Below, in pieces: positions 1 to 12,800 of a stretch of DNA of 64,000 nucleotides. Within the stretch, counting starts at the first letter, position 1; each line of letters opens with the position of its first letter. Both the position numbers and the translations under genes were made by a program. This DNA comes from Gammaproteobacteria bacterium UBA2675 (GTDB taxonomy: Bacteria > Pseudomonadota > Gammaproteobacteria > Pseudomonadales > Pseudohongiellaceae), in the NCBI GenBank assembly GCA_002354805.1, contig DEMH01000001.1, forward strand, positions 1 to 64,000, written 5' to 3'. A model generated the notes under the pieces. That model was not told the DNA's origin. It did not search any database and saw nothing but the letters and a program-made list of their open reading frames with translations.

Positions 1-199
1 TCAGATATAAGGACTGCCACCCTAGTTCCGAGGCCGGACGCGTTGACACGAGTCCCGAGCCCGCGCAGCGCGCGAGGTCGAGGCCCGCACCGCCGGGCTA
101 AATGGGAAAGGATGCGGTCGGGGCGAATCTGCTACCCGCTACCCAGACCGCTTCCCAAGAATCCGTAATCTATTACACGTTACCCCGGAGGTTGGACGA
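1..199. other. Window edge, no gene recognised
   Basis: GC-rich stretch downstream of htpX. On the minus strand the frame ending at base 1 contains an in-frame stop within 24 codons, so it is not the end of a long gene. I see no tRNA T-loop signature and no hairpin followed by a T run. It may be the htpX 3' region. Confidence 0.5.
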
Positions 200-1081
200 T
201 TACCGGCCTTCGCGCAGGCGGGCGATGCGGTCAGCCAGCGGTGGGTGGCTCATGAACAGTTTGGTGTAGACGTCACGCGCCTTGTTATTGATACCAAACG
301 CAACCAGCTCATCCGGCAGATGCGTAGGCTGCCCCGCCTTCAGACGCTCCAGCGCCGCGATCATGTTCTGTCGGCCAGCCAGCGCTGCACCACCCGCATC
401 AGCCCGGTATTCACGCTGACGGCTGAACCACATCACGATAACCGAGGCCAGGATACCCAGCACCAGCTGCGCAATGATGGACGTGATCCAGAACGCTGGA
501 CCGTGGCCCTGCTCTGTTTTGAACACCACGCGGTCTACAAAGTGACCGATGACGCGTGAGAAAAAGATGACGAATGTGTTTACGATGCCCTGAATCAGGG
601 TGAGCGTCACCATATCACCGTTGGCCACATGGCTGACTTCATGCGCCAGCACGGCCTCTGCTTCCTGCTTGGTCATGGTGTTCAACAGACCCGCGCTGAC
701 CGCGACCAGCGAACTGTTTTTGGTCGCGCCGGTTGCGAAGGCATTGACTTCAGGAGAGGGAAAGATGGCAACTTCAGGCATGGCAATACCAGCACGCTTT
801 GCCTGATCAGCAACCGTGTCCAGCAACCACTGCTCAGTAGCATTGCGCGCCTGGGTTATGACCTGTGCATTGGTAGAACGCTTGGCGACCCATTTGGACA
901 TTGCCAGTGAAATAAAGGAACCGCCAAAACCGATGACGGCGGAAAAAATTAACAGGGCGTTCAGATCCAGATCGCTGCCGCTCTCATCCAGGATCCGCTC
1001 CACGCCCAACAGACGCAGCACAATACTCAGCACCAACACGATGGCCAGGTTGGTCAGCAAAAACAGCGCAATACGCTTCAT
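200..1081 (-). CDS. htpX: Protease HtpX, M48 zinc metalloprotease
   Basis: Integral inner-membrane zinc endopeptidase that degrades misfolded membrane proteins alongside FtsH. The 293-aa length matches the proteobacterial family. Hydrophobic segments lie near residues 5-24, 42-60, 160-178 and 198-220. The zinc motif HEVSH is at 147-151 and the third-ligand glutamate is in REYRAD near residue 224. The ATG at 1081 has a GAGGAT ribosome site about 10 bases upstream. It begins 11 bases after the QEGLA-protein gene and is the last gene of the minus-strand run from acnA. HtpX is often stress-induced through CpxR elsewhere; no such site was recognised here. Confidence 0.96.
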   Translation of the reverse strand: MKRIALFLLTNLAIVLVLSIVLRLLGVERILDESGSDLDLNALLIFSAVIGFGGSFISLAMSKWVAKRSTNAQVITQARNATEQWLLDTVADQAKRAGIAMPEVAIFPSPEVNAFATGATKNSSLVAVSAGLLNTMTKQEAEAVLAHEVSHVANGDMVTLTLIQGIVNTFVIFFSRVIGHFVDRVVFKTEQGHGPAFWITSIIAQLVLGILASVIVMWFSRQREYRADAGGAALAGRQNMIAALERLKAGQPTHLPDELVAFGINNKARDVYTKLFMSHPPLADRIARLREGR

Positions 1082-1092
1082 ATACTCAATCC

Positions 1093-2430
1093 TCAGTCAA
1101 CTGCAGAGTCAATAACCTTGTCGTAGAGCGGCGCTACCTTAGGCATCCCACTAAACAGATTGTGGAAATGCTTCTGTACTCGCGCCATGTTGATTACCGA
1201 AATGCCACTGGCAAATCCAAACCACACATACAATCCATTCAGGTCCCTGAACATTTCAGGAATATAATGGGGACCGGCGATGGTTCCTTCAAGATAGTGC
1301 TGATACAAAATTGGAATATCATCCAGTGTCACTTTGCCCACGAACAGCATTGGCAGTATCTCCGGCACACCGGAGTGAATACTGCTGCGAATGAAGTTCA
1401 CATTTTCCACAAAACCTTTCAGGTATGACAGGTCTTTGGTGAACACCGAACCTCCGCGCAGCGTACCGCCCCTGAACACGCGCTGCGTGATTTTATAGCT
1501 ATCTGCCGGCTTAAGTCCACGCTCGCAGAAATAGCGATATACTTCAATAAAATCAGCACCTTGTTCGGCCATATCAACTGCAACCACGCGATCGCTGACT
1601 TTTAATGCGCGGCGCGGATAGGAGCTGAATGTCAGCGTCTCCATGAGCACAGCCAGGCCTTCCTGACAGGCGGTGACGCGCGGCGACCCAACACTGAGCC
1701 AGCTTGCCCAGGGCTGCCTGCGGCCGTTGAGTGTCGTGCCGACATGTACCCAGCCCTCGTGGACCTCCAGCACCTGCAGGTCGATATCGGTAAAGCTGGC
1801 ATCCTGATTGACCTTGATATAATCACCACCCGCTGCAGCATCAGACACGATGCCGTCACTGAGAATGACGCGGATATCGCCCGGCTGAAAGTAACTGCCC
1901 AGACGCTGCTGCAGGATCTCGACCGCTTCGGGCGCGCCGATATCTTTGTCGTAAGGACGGGTCAAGTGCTCGGCTGCCGGCAGGGAAAAAATATCGCAGA
2001 GTTTCTCGCCAAGCTGGCGCAAGGATTTCCGGTCACCTCGCAGGTGGTCCCGGGCAGAGCCATAAAGCTCACGACTGTAGCGCCCGAAGTCGACAGTGCC
2101 ACGATGGCGCAGCAACTCGATGACCAGCAGGTACTGATCAACGGTGTCACACAGGATGCTGCCAAGTCCATCACGGCGACCCAGTTTGCGACGAACTTCG
2201 CGGCGCAGCTCAAGAAACCGGTCGCGAAGCAGTTCGGGTGAGAACCCCAGATCAATCCGTTGATAGTGGTCCGGATCCAGACGGGGCATTTCCGTGCCAT
2301 TTGCGGCCAGGAATGTTTTTTCCAGCGACGATGACCACTTGATGGCATCCAGAATGCGAATAGGTTTTTGCAGCTCTATCAGTTGATCTGACAGCCGTTT
2401 AACCTGCGCCTGATATTCAGACAATGTCAT
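1093..2430 (-). CDS. DUF1704 / QEGLA-motif putative metalloprotease
   Basis: A 445-aa member of the family annotated as 'flavohemoglobin expression-modulating QEGLA motif protein' (DUF1704). The zincin-like motif HEGWVH (HExxxH) is at 224-229 and QEGLA at 256-260. In the eukaryotic relatives (MATCAP/KIAA0895L tubulin carboxypeptidases) HExxxH and the downstream glutamate bind zinc, so a metallopeptidase activity is a reasonable inference; the bacterial substrate is unknown. There is no signal peptide, so it is probably cytoplasmic. Its start codon overlaps the aldehyde dehydrogenase stop by 4 bases (ATGA), implying translational coupling, and htpX follows 11 bases later. Confidence 0.88.
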   Translation of the reverse strand: MTLSEYQAQVKRLSDQLIELQKPIRILDAIKWSSSLEKTFLAANGTEMPRLDPDHYQRIDLGFSPELLRDRFLELRREVRRKLGRRDGLGSILCDTVDQYLLVIELLRHRGTVDFGRYSRELYGSARDHLRGDRKSLRQLGEKLCDIFSLPAAEHLTRPYDKDIGAPEAVEILQQRLGSYFQPGDIRVILSDGIVSDAAAGGDYIKVNQDASFTDIDLQVLEVHEGWVHVGTTLNGRRQPWASWLSVGSPRVTACQEGLAVLMETLTFSSYPRRALKVSDRVVAVDMAEQGADFIEVYRYFCERGLKPADSYKITQRVFRGGTLRGGSVFTKDLSYLKGFVENVNFIRSSIHSGVPEILPMLFVGKVTLDDIPILYQHYLEGTIAGPHYIPEMFRDLNGLYVWFGFASGISVINMARVQKHFHNLFSGMPKVAPLYDKVIDSAVD

Positions 2431-3788
2431 CGTAGCAGCATGGCCTTGATGTTGGTGAACTCTCGAATGCCAAACGGACCCAGCTCGCGCCCGTACCCGG
2501 ACGCCTTTATACCACCAAATGGCATGGCTGGCTCGGATTTTACGAAGTCATTGACAGCGCAGGCGCCCGCTTCCAGAGCCAGCGCAACACGGCGCCCCCG
2601 GGCGGCGTCACGGGTAAACACGGCAGAGCCCAGACCAAATGCAGACTGATTGGCCAGGGAGATGGCCTCGTTTTCATCGCGGGCCCGTATCAGTGCTGCC
2701 ACGGGGCCGAACAGCTCCTCATCAAACGCCGGCATACCCGGTCGTACTTCACCGAGCACTGTTGGCCAGTAGGTGGCGCCCTCGGACTGTCCACCGGCGA
2801 CCAGTACTGCACCCAGTCGAATCGTTTCCTTCACTTGCCTGCTCAACTCATCACAGAGATCCTGCTTGGCCTGCGGCCCGATATCCGTGTCTTCCAGCAA
2901 GGGATCACCAACACGCTTTTTGTTCATGGCCGCCGCCATTGCCGATGCAAACTCACCATACAGGCTGTCATGAACAATAAACCGTTTGGCGGCGATACAG
3001 CTCTGCCCGTTGTTCAACAGGCGACTGGTGACACACTTTTCCACGGCCAGATCAATATCGGCATCATCCAGCACCAGATAGGGGTCGCTGCCACCCAGTT
3101 CCAGAACTGTCTTCTTGAGGCACTGGCCCGCAGTCGCTGCTATTTTTCGACCCGCATTGGTGCTGCCAGTGAAAGTAACTGCCTTGATCAGCGGATGTTC
3201 GATCAGACGATCGGCGTCTTTGCTGGAGACCAGCAATGCACGGAACAGGTTCTCCGGCACATTGGCATCCCGGCAGATTGATTCGATTGCCATGGCACAG
3301 CCGGGCACATTGGAGGCATGTTTAAGAATGGCACCATTTCCCGCCATCAACGCCGGCGCCAGAAAACGGAACACCTGCCAGTACGGAAAGTTCCAGGGCA
3401 TGATGGCGAGCACCAGCCCCAATGGTTGATAACAGATAATGCGTTCGGCATCGTCGTCGCCGGGGACGGTTTCAGACTGCAGCATGGCAGGACCGTTATC
3501 AGCATAATATTCACAGGCCCAGGCACATTTATCTACCTCGGCCCTGGCGCTCGCCAGCGTCTTGCCCATTTCCAGCGTGGCAGTGCGCGCCAGTGTGTCG
3601 CGCTGCGCCTTGAGCTGTTTCGCAAGTGAACGCAACACGGAGGCACGAGTCGACAGCTCAGTGGTCTGCCACAGTTTCTGCGCCTGATCCGCCGCTGCCA
3701 GAGTTGAGTCCAGTGCAGTGAGATCGAAGGCTTCATAGGTATCCAGCGTCTCACCAGAAAACGGATTGATACTGCTGATCTGTTTCAT
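2427..3788 (-). CDS. NAD(P)-dependent aldehyde dehydrogenase, succinate-semialdehyde type (Sad/YneI-like)
   Basis: Oxidises an aldehyde, most likely succinate semialdehyde, to the acid. From the ATG at 3788 the protein is 453 aa, the size of the short Sad/YneI class. The start is fixed by a GGGGGAG ribosome site 7 bases upstream; an upstream in-frame start at 3839 would overlap fumC and adds residues with no family counterpart. The cofactor motif FTGSTNAGR spans 206-214, the general base Glu230 lies in LELGG, and catalytic Cys264 in NNGQSC. It sits 47 bases after fumC, in an operon with fumC and acnA. A succinate product feeding the TCA cycle fits that context, but the substrate is inferred. 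Confidence 0.9.
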   Translation of the reverse strand: MKQISSINPFSGETLDTYEAFDLTALDSTLAAADQAQKLWQTTELSTRASVLRSLAKQLKAQRDTLARTATLEMGKTLASARAEVDKCAWACEYYADNGPAMLQSETVPGDDDAERIICYQPLGLVLAIMPWNFPYWQVFRFLAPALMAGNGAILKHASNVPGCAMAIESICRDANVPENLFRALLVSSKDADRLIEHPLIKAVTFTGSTNAGRKIAATAGQCLKKTVLELGGSDPYLVLDDADIDLAVEKCVTSRLLNNGQSCIAAKRFIVHDSLYGEFASAMAAAMNKKRVGDPLLEDTDIGPQAKQDLCDELSRQVKETIRLGAVLVAGGQSEGATYWPTVLGEVRPGMPAFDEELFGPVAALIRARDENEAISLANQSAFGLGSAVFTRDAARGRRVALALEAGACAVNDFVKSEPAMPFGGIKASGYGRELGPFGIREFTNIKAMLLR

Positions 3789-3835
3789 TGACTTCTCCCC
3801 CTGGATATTTACTTCTGGGCACGGATTCTGGCCTA

Positions 3836-5217
<1,382 letters not shown>

Positions 5218-5221
<4 letters not shown>

Positions 5222-7872
5222 GATGTCATCAACTTGTTCACGACAAATGGCATGATACCGCCACTGGTGTAGTAACTGACCTCATCAGCAGTATCCAGTC
5301 TGCACAGCAGATCGACGCTGTCCACATGGTCGCCGCCACGACATACCTGCATGGTTACCGTCATGCCTGCTGAAATCTTCTCAAGGCCCACGAGGTTGAT
5401 TGTCTCACTGCCGGTCAGTTTCAGTGACTTGCGTGTAATGCCTTCATGAAATTGAAGGGGCAGGACGCCCATACCGGCCAGGTTGGAACGGTGAATACGC
5501 TCGAAGCTTTCGGCAATTACGGCCTGAATGCCCAGCAGACGGGTACCTTTGGCCGCCCAGTCGCGGCTGGAACCTGTGCCGTATTCCTTGCCTGCTATCA
5601 CTACCAGTGGTGTTTTCTGCTTCTGATAATGCATCGCCGCATCATAAATGCTCATTTCTTCGCCATCGGGCATCAGCAGGGTGTACCCACCCTCGACCCC
5701 GTCCAGCATTTCGTTCCTGATACGTACGTTCGCAAAGGTGCCACGCATCATCACTTCATGGTTACCACGTCGCGACCCATAGGAATTGAAATCTTCTGGG
5801 GCAACGCCTTTTTCTATCAGATACTTGCCTGCGGGCGTGGAGCGCCCGATTGAGCCCGCTGGTGAAATATGGTCAGTAGTGACCGAATCACCCAGCAATG
5901 CGATGATTCGAGCACTTTTGATGTCACCCGATACCGGCGCCATTTCCGGGCTGAAAAACGGCGGATTCTGTATGTAGGTCGAGTCGTCGTTCCAGTCGTA
6001 GGTATCACCTTCGGTAATTGGCATGGCGTTCCATGCCTGATTGCCGGTAAACACATCGGCATAGTCCTTGGTGAACATTTCACGACTCACCAGTGCGACG
6101 GCCTTTTTGATGGCATCAGTATCTGGCCATATGTCTCGCAGGTAGACTGGATTACCAGCTTTGTCTTCACCCAGCGCCTCAGTGGTCAGATCAATCTCGG
6201 TGGTACCTGCCAGCGCAAAGGCAACCACCAGCGGCGGCGATGCCAGCCAGTTGGCTCGCACTTTGGGATGGATGCGGCCCTCAAAGTTACGGTTACCAGA
6301 CAGCACTGAGCAGACAGTCAGCTTGCCCTTGTCTATCGCCTCATCAATCTCCGGAGGCAGCGGACCGGAGTTCCCGATACAGGTCGTGCAACCATAACCC
6401 ACAAGATTGAATCCCAGCTGGTCAAGCGCAGGCTGCAAACCGGCTTTTTCCAGGTAATGTGTGACCACTTTGGAACCCGGTGCCAGTGATGTTTTTACCC
6501 ACGGCTTTACCGCCAGACCTTTCTCCAGTGCATTCCTGGCAAGCAATCCCGCTGCCATCATCACCGCTGGATTGGAGGTATTGGTGCAGGAAGTAATTGC
6601 TGCGATGACAACGTCACCATCCTGCAGGGTCCATTTGCCATGATCCATGGCGGCCACGGCCTTGTTGTGGTTGGGATACTGTTTACGCGTGGCCTCGTCC
6701 ATGGCGCTCAATGCCACACGGTCCTGAGGGCGAACCGGACCTGCCAGGCTGGGTTCGACAGTCGCCAGATCCAGTTGCACTTCGCTGGAGTAAACGGCAC
6801 TGGACTCGGACTGTCGCCACAGGCCCTGCTCCTCGCTGTAACGTCTGGTCAGCTCAATGACGTCTGTGTCGCGTCCACTCAATTCCATATAGCGCAGGGT
6901 CTCGTCATCGACGGCAAAAAAGCAGCACGTGGCGCCATATTCTGGAGACATATTGGCAATAGTGGCACGGTCGGCAAGGGTCAGGTCATCCAGACCGGGA
7001 CCAAAGAACTCAACAAATTTGCCGACCACACCATGCTTACGCAGCATTTCTGCCACCGTCAACACCAGGTCAGTTGCCGTTACACCCTCTTTAAGCCGGC
7101 CCTCGAGTTTGACGCCAACCACTTCAGGAATTCGCATGGAGATCGGCTGGCCCAGCATGGCAGCCTCGGCTTCGATACCACCCACTCCCCAGCCAAGTAC
7201 GGCCAGACCGTTGATCATGGTGGTATGGCTGTCGGTGCCGACCAGCGTGTCGGGATATGCGCGCAGCTTGCCTTCGCTGTCGGACGACCAGACACAACGG
7301 GCCAGGTACTCCAGATTGACCTGGTGACAGATACCTGTCCCCGGCGGCACCACCCTGAAATTGTCGAAAGCCTCCTGCCCCCAGCGGAGAAACTCATAAC
7401 GTTCCCGATTGCGCTCCATTTCGATGCGCACGTTATCTTCGTAGGCGCTGCTCGATGCGAAACGGTCGACCATGACCGAGTGGTCAATGACCAGATCCAC
7501 CGGGTTCAGTGGATTGACTTTCCTGGGGTCACCGCCCTCTTTGGCTACCGCATCCCGCATCGCCGCCAGATCAACAACCGCCGGCACACCCGTGAAGTCC
7601 TGCATCAGGACCCGCGCTGGCATGAAGGAAATTTCATGATCAGAACTACGCTTTTCAGTCCACTCCAGCAGCTCGCGCACGTCGCGATCCGTGGCGAAGC
7701 CCTTCTCTTTATGCCGCAACAGATTCTCCAGCAGAATCTTCAGTGTCACTGGCAGTTTGCTGACGCCTTTCAGACCAGCTTGTTCCAGCGCGGCAAGACT
7801 GAAATATTCATAAGTCTGACCGTTCACGGATAATTCGCGACGAGTATCAGGAATCGTGTCTCGAGCCGTCAT
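5218..7872 (-). CDS. acnA: Aconitate hydratase A
   Basis: Isomerises citrate to isocitrate via cis-aconitate with a [4Fe-4S] cluster. The protein is 884 aa from the ATG at 7872, which has GGAG 8 bases upstream; the longer reading from 7902 has no better support. The cluster cysteines are in SCTNTSNP and GCTTCIGNSGPL, and the C-terminal swivel domain has GDSVTTDHISPAG and YGTGSSRDWAAKG. AcnA/IRP1-type enzymes can act as RNA-binding regulators when the cluster is lost; nothing here tests that. It is the first gene of the minus-strand operon and is divergent from tamA. Confidence 0.97.
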
Positions 7873-7939
7873 TGCGCATTTCTCCTTTAATCCAGCATAC
7901 ACTTATGGCACGTAGATGTAATTGAAGTGCCTTTTCGGC

Positions 7940-7945
7940 AGTATA
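7940..7945 (-). promoter_or_regulatory. Candidate -10 element for acnA
   Basis: Minus strand TATACT, about 68 bases upstream of the acnA start, in the acnA-tamA divergent region. There is no convincing -35 hexamer at 16-18 bases, so this is tentative. Confidence 0.3.
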
Positions 7946-8054
7946 ACCCAGCAAACAGGCCAGGGCGAACAGCTCCCCACTGGCATCCGGCAGGCGTTCA
8001 CGTTAAGCTGATGAGCCAATGATTTGCCAGGAACGGCACGGTATTTTTCTTTAA

Positions 8055-9866
8055 ATGTGGGCTAAATTCAGAGTTACTAACACAGTAGTTGCCATGCTCG
8101 GCGCGTTGGCATGTGTACCAACTGTCTCGCTGGCTCAAACCGGGCCTGATACCGGGACCGCCCAGGCAGCACAGCAGCAAACACCGCGGATTCAGGTTCT
8201 GGGGGTGGACGGTGCGCTGGCGGAAAATATCCGGGTGCATGTTGGCACGCCTGACATTAGCTGCGACGCCAGTCAGCGACGCCTGGACCGTTTACTGCCA
8301 GGAATCCGACGGGAGGTTCTGCGGGCCGCTCAGGCTCTGGGCTATTACCAGTCGCAGCGCCAGATCAGTTTTACGCCAGCAACTGACACCGAACCCGGCT
8401 GTTGGCAGCTTGTCGTCAATATCACGCCTGGCGCTCCGGTCACACTGGCAGAAATAGATGTGCAGATCACTGACCCTCAATACAGGGATCTGTTTTCCCC
8501 AGTGCTGCAAAACCTTCCATTGCGCACTGGAGATGTGCTGAATCACAGCGCCTACGAGCGACTGAAAGCCATGCTGAGCGGATACGCCGTAGAACGTGGC
8601 TTCTTTCAGGCGCGCTTCGACACTGCTGAGTTGCAGGTGGACGTGACCCAGAATCAGGCATTCGTGGATATCGACTTCAACCCCGGTGCCCGTTATCGGT
8701 TCGGCGAAATCGTACTGAACACACCCGATGCACTGTCCCAGCGATTCGTCGAACGCTTCCTGATTTTCGAACCAAACAGTGAGTACTCAAGCGAAGTGCT
8801 CATCCAGCAGCGCCAGAATTTTAATGACAGCCAATACTTTTCCAGGGTTTCGGTAACGCCTGAACTGGATAATGCACAGAATAACGCGGTGCCTGTGAGA
8901 GTCGACCTCGCCATGCGCCCGCGCAAGGCCTGGTCAGCAGGCGCAGGTGTCAACACTGATACTGGCCCCAGAATGCGCTTTTCCTATGAGGACCGATACT
9001 TCAACCGGCAGGGCCATCGATTGACGGGTGACCTGACCGTGTCCACCGCTCGACAGGAGCCAAGCCTGACATATGTCATCCCCTTACGGGATCCGGTGAA
9101 TGACAGTCTGCGACTGTCTGGCGGTTTTCAGCGCGAGGAAACCGACAGCTACATCACCAACACCTATCGGGCGGGTGCCAGCTATCAGACCCTGGTTGGC
9201 AACTGGGTACAGAGCATCTTCGCCAACTACGAGCAGGAACGCTCGCAGTTGACCAATGTGCTGGACCGATCGCAGTTTAATGAACAGACCAACTCGCTGA
9301 TCTCGGGCATCAGCTGGTCACGCACGCGCAGCAACGATCCCATCTATCCCAGCCGCGGCTGGCGTCTGTTCGGGCAGGTACGCGGGGCACATGAAGACCT
9401 GATTTCCGACATCACCTTCGTGCAGCTGACCAGCAGCGCCAAGTTCATCCGCGAGATTGGGCCGGGGCGTATTCTGCTGCGTGCGGAAGCAGCCACCACG
9501 GTCGCCGATGAACTGCTGGAACTGCCTATCTCTGCCCGATTCTTCACGGGTGGCGATACCAGCGTCCGCGGCTATGAATTCGGTGAACTGGGGGCGACCA
9601 ACGATGACGGTGAGGTCGTCGGTGGTAAACACATGCTGGTTGGCAGTGTCGAGTATGACATACCAGTCATGGGTAACTGGTATGCCGCCGCGTTTTTTGA
9701 CACGGGCAACTCGTTTTCGGATTTTGATGACATGCAGCTCAAGGAAAGCGCCGGACTTGGTATCCGCTGGCTGTCGCCAATTGGCCCGATCCGCGTTGAT
9801 GTTGCCAAGGGTCTGGACAGAGGCGGCAGCTACCGCTTGCACATAACCATGGGGCCAGACCTGTAA
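8055..9866 (+). CDS. tamA: Translocation and assembly module outer-membrane protein TamA
   Basis: Omp85-family outer-membrane protein that works with TamB in assembly of outer-membrane proteins and in envelope lipid traffic. The 603-aa precursor has a signal peptide (cleavage near VSLA-Q), POTRA domains over roughly residues 45-280, and a 16-strand barrel from about 285 to the end. The barrel-lid motif VRGY is at 504-507 and the C-terminus ends in an aromatic-poor but typical HITMGPDL strand. The ribosome site before ATG 8055 is weak, but the signal peptide requires this start. The stop overlaps the tamB start by one base (TAATG). Confidence 0.93.
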   Translation: MWAKFRVTNTVVAMLGALACVPTVSLAQTGPDTGTAQAAQQQTPRIQVLGVDGALAENIRVHVGTPDISCDASQRRLDRLLPGIRREVLRAAQALGYYQSQRQISFTPATDTEPGCWQLVVNITPGAPVTLAEIDVQITDPQYRDLFSPVLQNLPLRTGDVLNHSAYERLKAMLSGYAVERGFFQARFDTAELQVDVTQNQAFVDIDFNPGARYRFGEIVLNTPDALSQRFVERFLIFEPNSEYSSEVLIQQRQNFNDSQYFSRVSVTPELDNAQNNAVPVRVDLAMRPRKAWSAGAGVNTDTGPRMRFSYEDRYFNRQGHRLTGDLTVSTARQEPSLTYVIPLRDPVNDSLRLSGGFQREETDSYITNTYRAGASYQTLVGNWVQSIFANYEQERSQLTNVLDRSQFNEQTNSLISGISWSRTRSNDPIYPSRGWRLFGQVRGAHEDLISDITFVQLTSSAKFIREIGPGRILLRAEAATTVADELLELPISARFFTGGDTSVRGYEFGELGATNDDGEVVGGKHMLVGSVEYDIPVMGNWYAAAFFDTGNSFSDFDDMQLKESAGLGIRWLSPIGPIRVDVAKGLDRGGSYRLHITMGPDL

Positions 9867-12800
9867 TGAGCGCTCAGAACACGTCTCCCCAATCACCTGC
9901 CAGACCGGAACGATCAGCTGGACGCCGACTTATTCGCTGGTTATGGCGGGTTCTGGCTGCTACGAGTCTTGTCATCGTGCTGGCTCTGGCAACAGTAACC
10001 GGCTTGCTGGGTACCGTGTCTGGCACTGAGTGGTTATTGACCAGGGCAACGAACCTGTTAAATACAGAGTCCCGTCAGTTTTCCTATGATCGCTCTCAGG
10101 GCACATTTCTGCGAGGCCTTAATCTTCAGGGCGTGCGCTGGATTGACGACAGCATGGACGTTCGTGCTGCCCAGTTGCACAGCCGCTGGAACCCGATGAC
10201 CCTGCTCGAAGGCACTTTCAACCTGGAGTCGCTCAGGCTTACCGGGCTGCAGTTGACGCTTGCCGAGTCGGATGCGCCTCCAGAACCCGCCCCGCCGCTG
10301 GTGCTGGATGACATCCTCGACAGCTTCCTGCCGTTGCCGATTGCCATAGATATCTACAATGCCCGTTTTGATGGCATACGCATTCAGAGCGGGGACACCA
10401 GTGTGGCTATTAACCTGCTGGCTTTCAGCGCGCATCTGCAAGGCCGCCAGCTAAGCATCGACTCACTTGAGCTTGACAGCCCGCCTGCGCACCTTGAAGC
10501 GGCACTGAACCTGACACTGGAGCAGCCCTACCCTGTAGAGGCCACTGCTAAGTGGCACTACGACGAAGTGCTGCTGGAAAACACGCAGCCGCCGTCAGGT
10601 GAACTGACATTGACCGGCAACCTGGATCGACTGCAGCTTGAACATTCACTGCGCGGTATCGCCAGCGTCCTGAGTGAAGGTGAAGTGACACTGGAACTGG
10701 CGCGCTTTCTGAATGCCCAAGCAGAAGTCATCGATCCGCGCGTAGATCTGGAGCACACTCTGGAGCCCATGCAGGTACCCGGCATGGATAGTTACGACAT
10801 CAGGGCACTGCGACTGCGCACTCAGGGAAGCCCTGATGATCTGGGCCTGTTCGCAGCGGCGCAGATAAATGCGGAAATTTCAGCCGATGTTGCATTGGAA
10901 GCTGACATGAATGTCCGTGCGTATCTGCGTGGCTCCACGCTCGACATTGATGAACTGGCCTTGCGCTCAACCAACGATGGCAGACTGCTGATCGCCGGCG
11001 AAGTTGACTGGTCACAGGGTGTGCAGGTGACGCTGGATTACAGCATTACCGATCCGACACCCACCAGCTATATCGCTTCGATTCCGGAATCCATCCGCCT
11101 AAGGGAGCTGGCAAGCCAGGGTAGTCTCTCGCTCTCCCAGGCTGAAAACGAATCCCTGCAGTTGCAATTCATGATGGCTGAGCTCAGTGCGAACCTGAAC
11201 GATTTCGATCTGAATGGCAGCGGCGGGCTGCGTTTCGATGGGGATGAGTGGCATGTGCAGGACCTGGCGATCGCCACTGGGGAAAACTCACTTAGGCTTG
11301 ATGCCAGAGTTGAGCCCGAGCAAAGCATCCGGGCCACGGCCACGGTCGACGCGCCTTCTCTGGCGGCGATCTATCCTGACCTGGATGGCAGGCTTCAGGT
11401 TGATGCGCAGGTGTCCGGCACCGTGTCCGAACCTGTGATAGAGCTGGACGCCAGTGCCAGCAATGTCCGCTATGGTGAATACCTGATTCCGGAAATGACA
11501 ATAACGGGTCAGAACCGCGGCGGCATGAACGAGATTGAAATGCAGACCGGCAATATCCGGGTGCCAGTGGGTGAGTCGGTTGAAACAGTGGAATCGCTGC
11601 AGCTGCGACTGCGCGGCGCGCCGGACGCCCACAGCCTTCTGTTACTCGTCCAGAGCAGCCTTGGCAGTGCGCGCATAAATGCCGATGGCGGCACCATCAG
11701 CAACGGCTGGCAGGGCCGTCTGCTGAACAGTGAAATAAGCTCGGAGTTTGGCAGCTGGGCACAGCAACAATCGACCAGTATCGTTGCGCAATCTGAGCGT
11801 GTATCAATGGCAGAAACCTGCTGGGTCATGCGCGATACGCGGCTTTGTCTCGACGGCGAGCTCTCGGGCGGAGAACAGCTGGATGCCAACGCCCGGCTGG
11901 AAAACTATCCGCTGTCTGCTCTGAATCTGCCGGCCACAGAACGAAGCCTGCAGCAAATCGGCGGCATTGAACTACATGATGAGTCAGAAGCGGAACGCTA
12001 CAGATTGCCATTCTCCCTGCCACCTGATCTGGCCCTGGCCGGCCGTGTCAACGTGTCAGCACAGGTGGCGGGCCTGATATCATCAATCGATCAGCTTGAT
12101 ATCCAGGCTGAAATCGATGCCAGTGGCGGCAGCTTCTATTTCATCGGGCAAACCGTTCCTGAAGATCTGGAAGGCGCTGATGCTGCCGCTGCGCTGGCAG
12201 AGCCAGAAGTAAGCCAGTTCCGATGGCCGGTATTGACAGGCAGTGCCCGCCTGCAGAACGGCGACTGGCAACTGGACAGTCTGTTGCGCTTTACTCAGGA
12301 AGATCCAGACAGCTCGGCGGTAATACAGGGCACGGCTACGACCAGCGTTGGGCTGGCAGCTGATCGCTCGCTCAGCGGTAATCTCCAGCTCGATTTCGAC
12401 GATATTGCCTGGGCAGCCGCGCTGGCCCCGCAAATTTCAGAGGTTTCAGGTCAGCTTACCGGACGTATGAATCTTCAGGGCTCCATGGATGCACCGGTAC
12501 TGGTTGGCGACATCGATCTGACAGGGGCCAGTGTCGCTGTGCCGATTCTGGGCATTCAGATAGCAGCCATCGACGCGACGCTGAGCAGTCGCGACAACAG
12601 TCTGGTGGAATTAAACGGATACGCTGAATCTGGTGCGGGCAGCCTGAATTTTGGTGGCCAGCTACGCAATCCGTTTGATGAACGGCGCGAATTTTCGCTT
12701 CAGGTCGCAGGCAGCAACTTTACTGTAGCCGACCTGCCGGACATACAGGCGGCCATCAGTCCGGAAATTCGATTGCAGGGCAACCTTGAAGGTATCGAGC

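Noticed and set aside
6640..7833. 397-codon plus-strand open frame
   Set aside because: Antisense to acnA, which has full family motifs; the translation is rich in H and R with no domain pattern.
9318..9896. 192-codon minus-strand frame
   Set aside because: Antisense to tamA.
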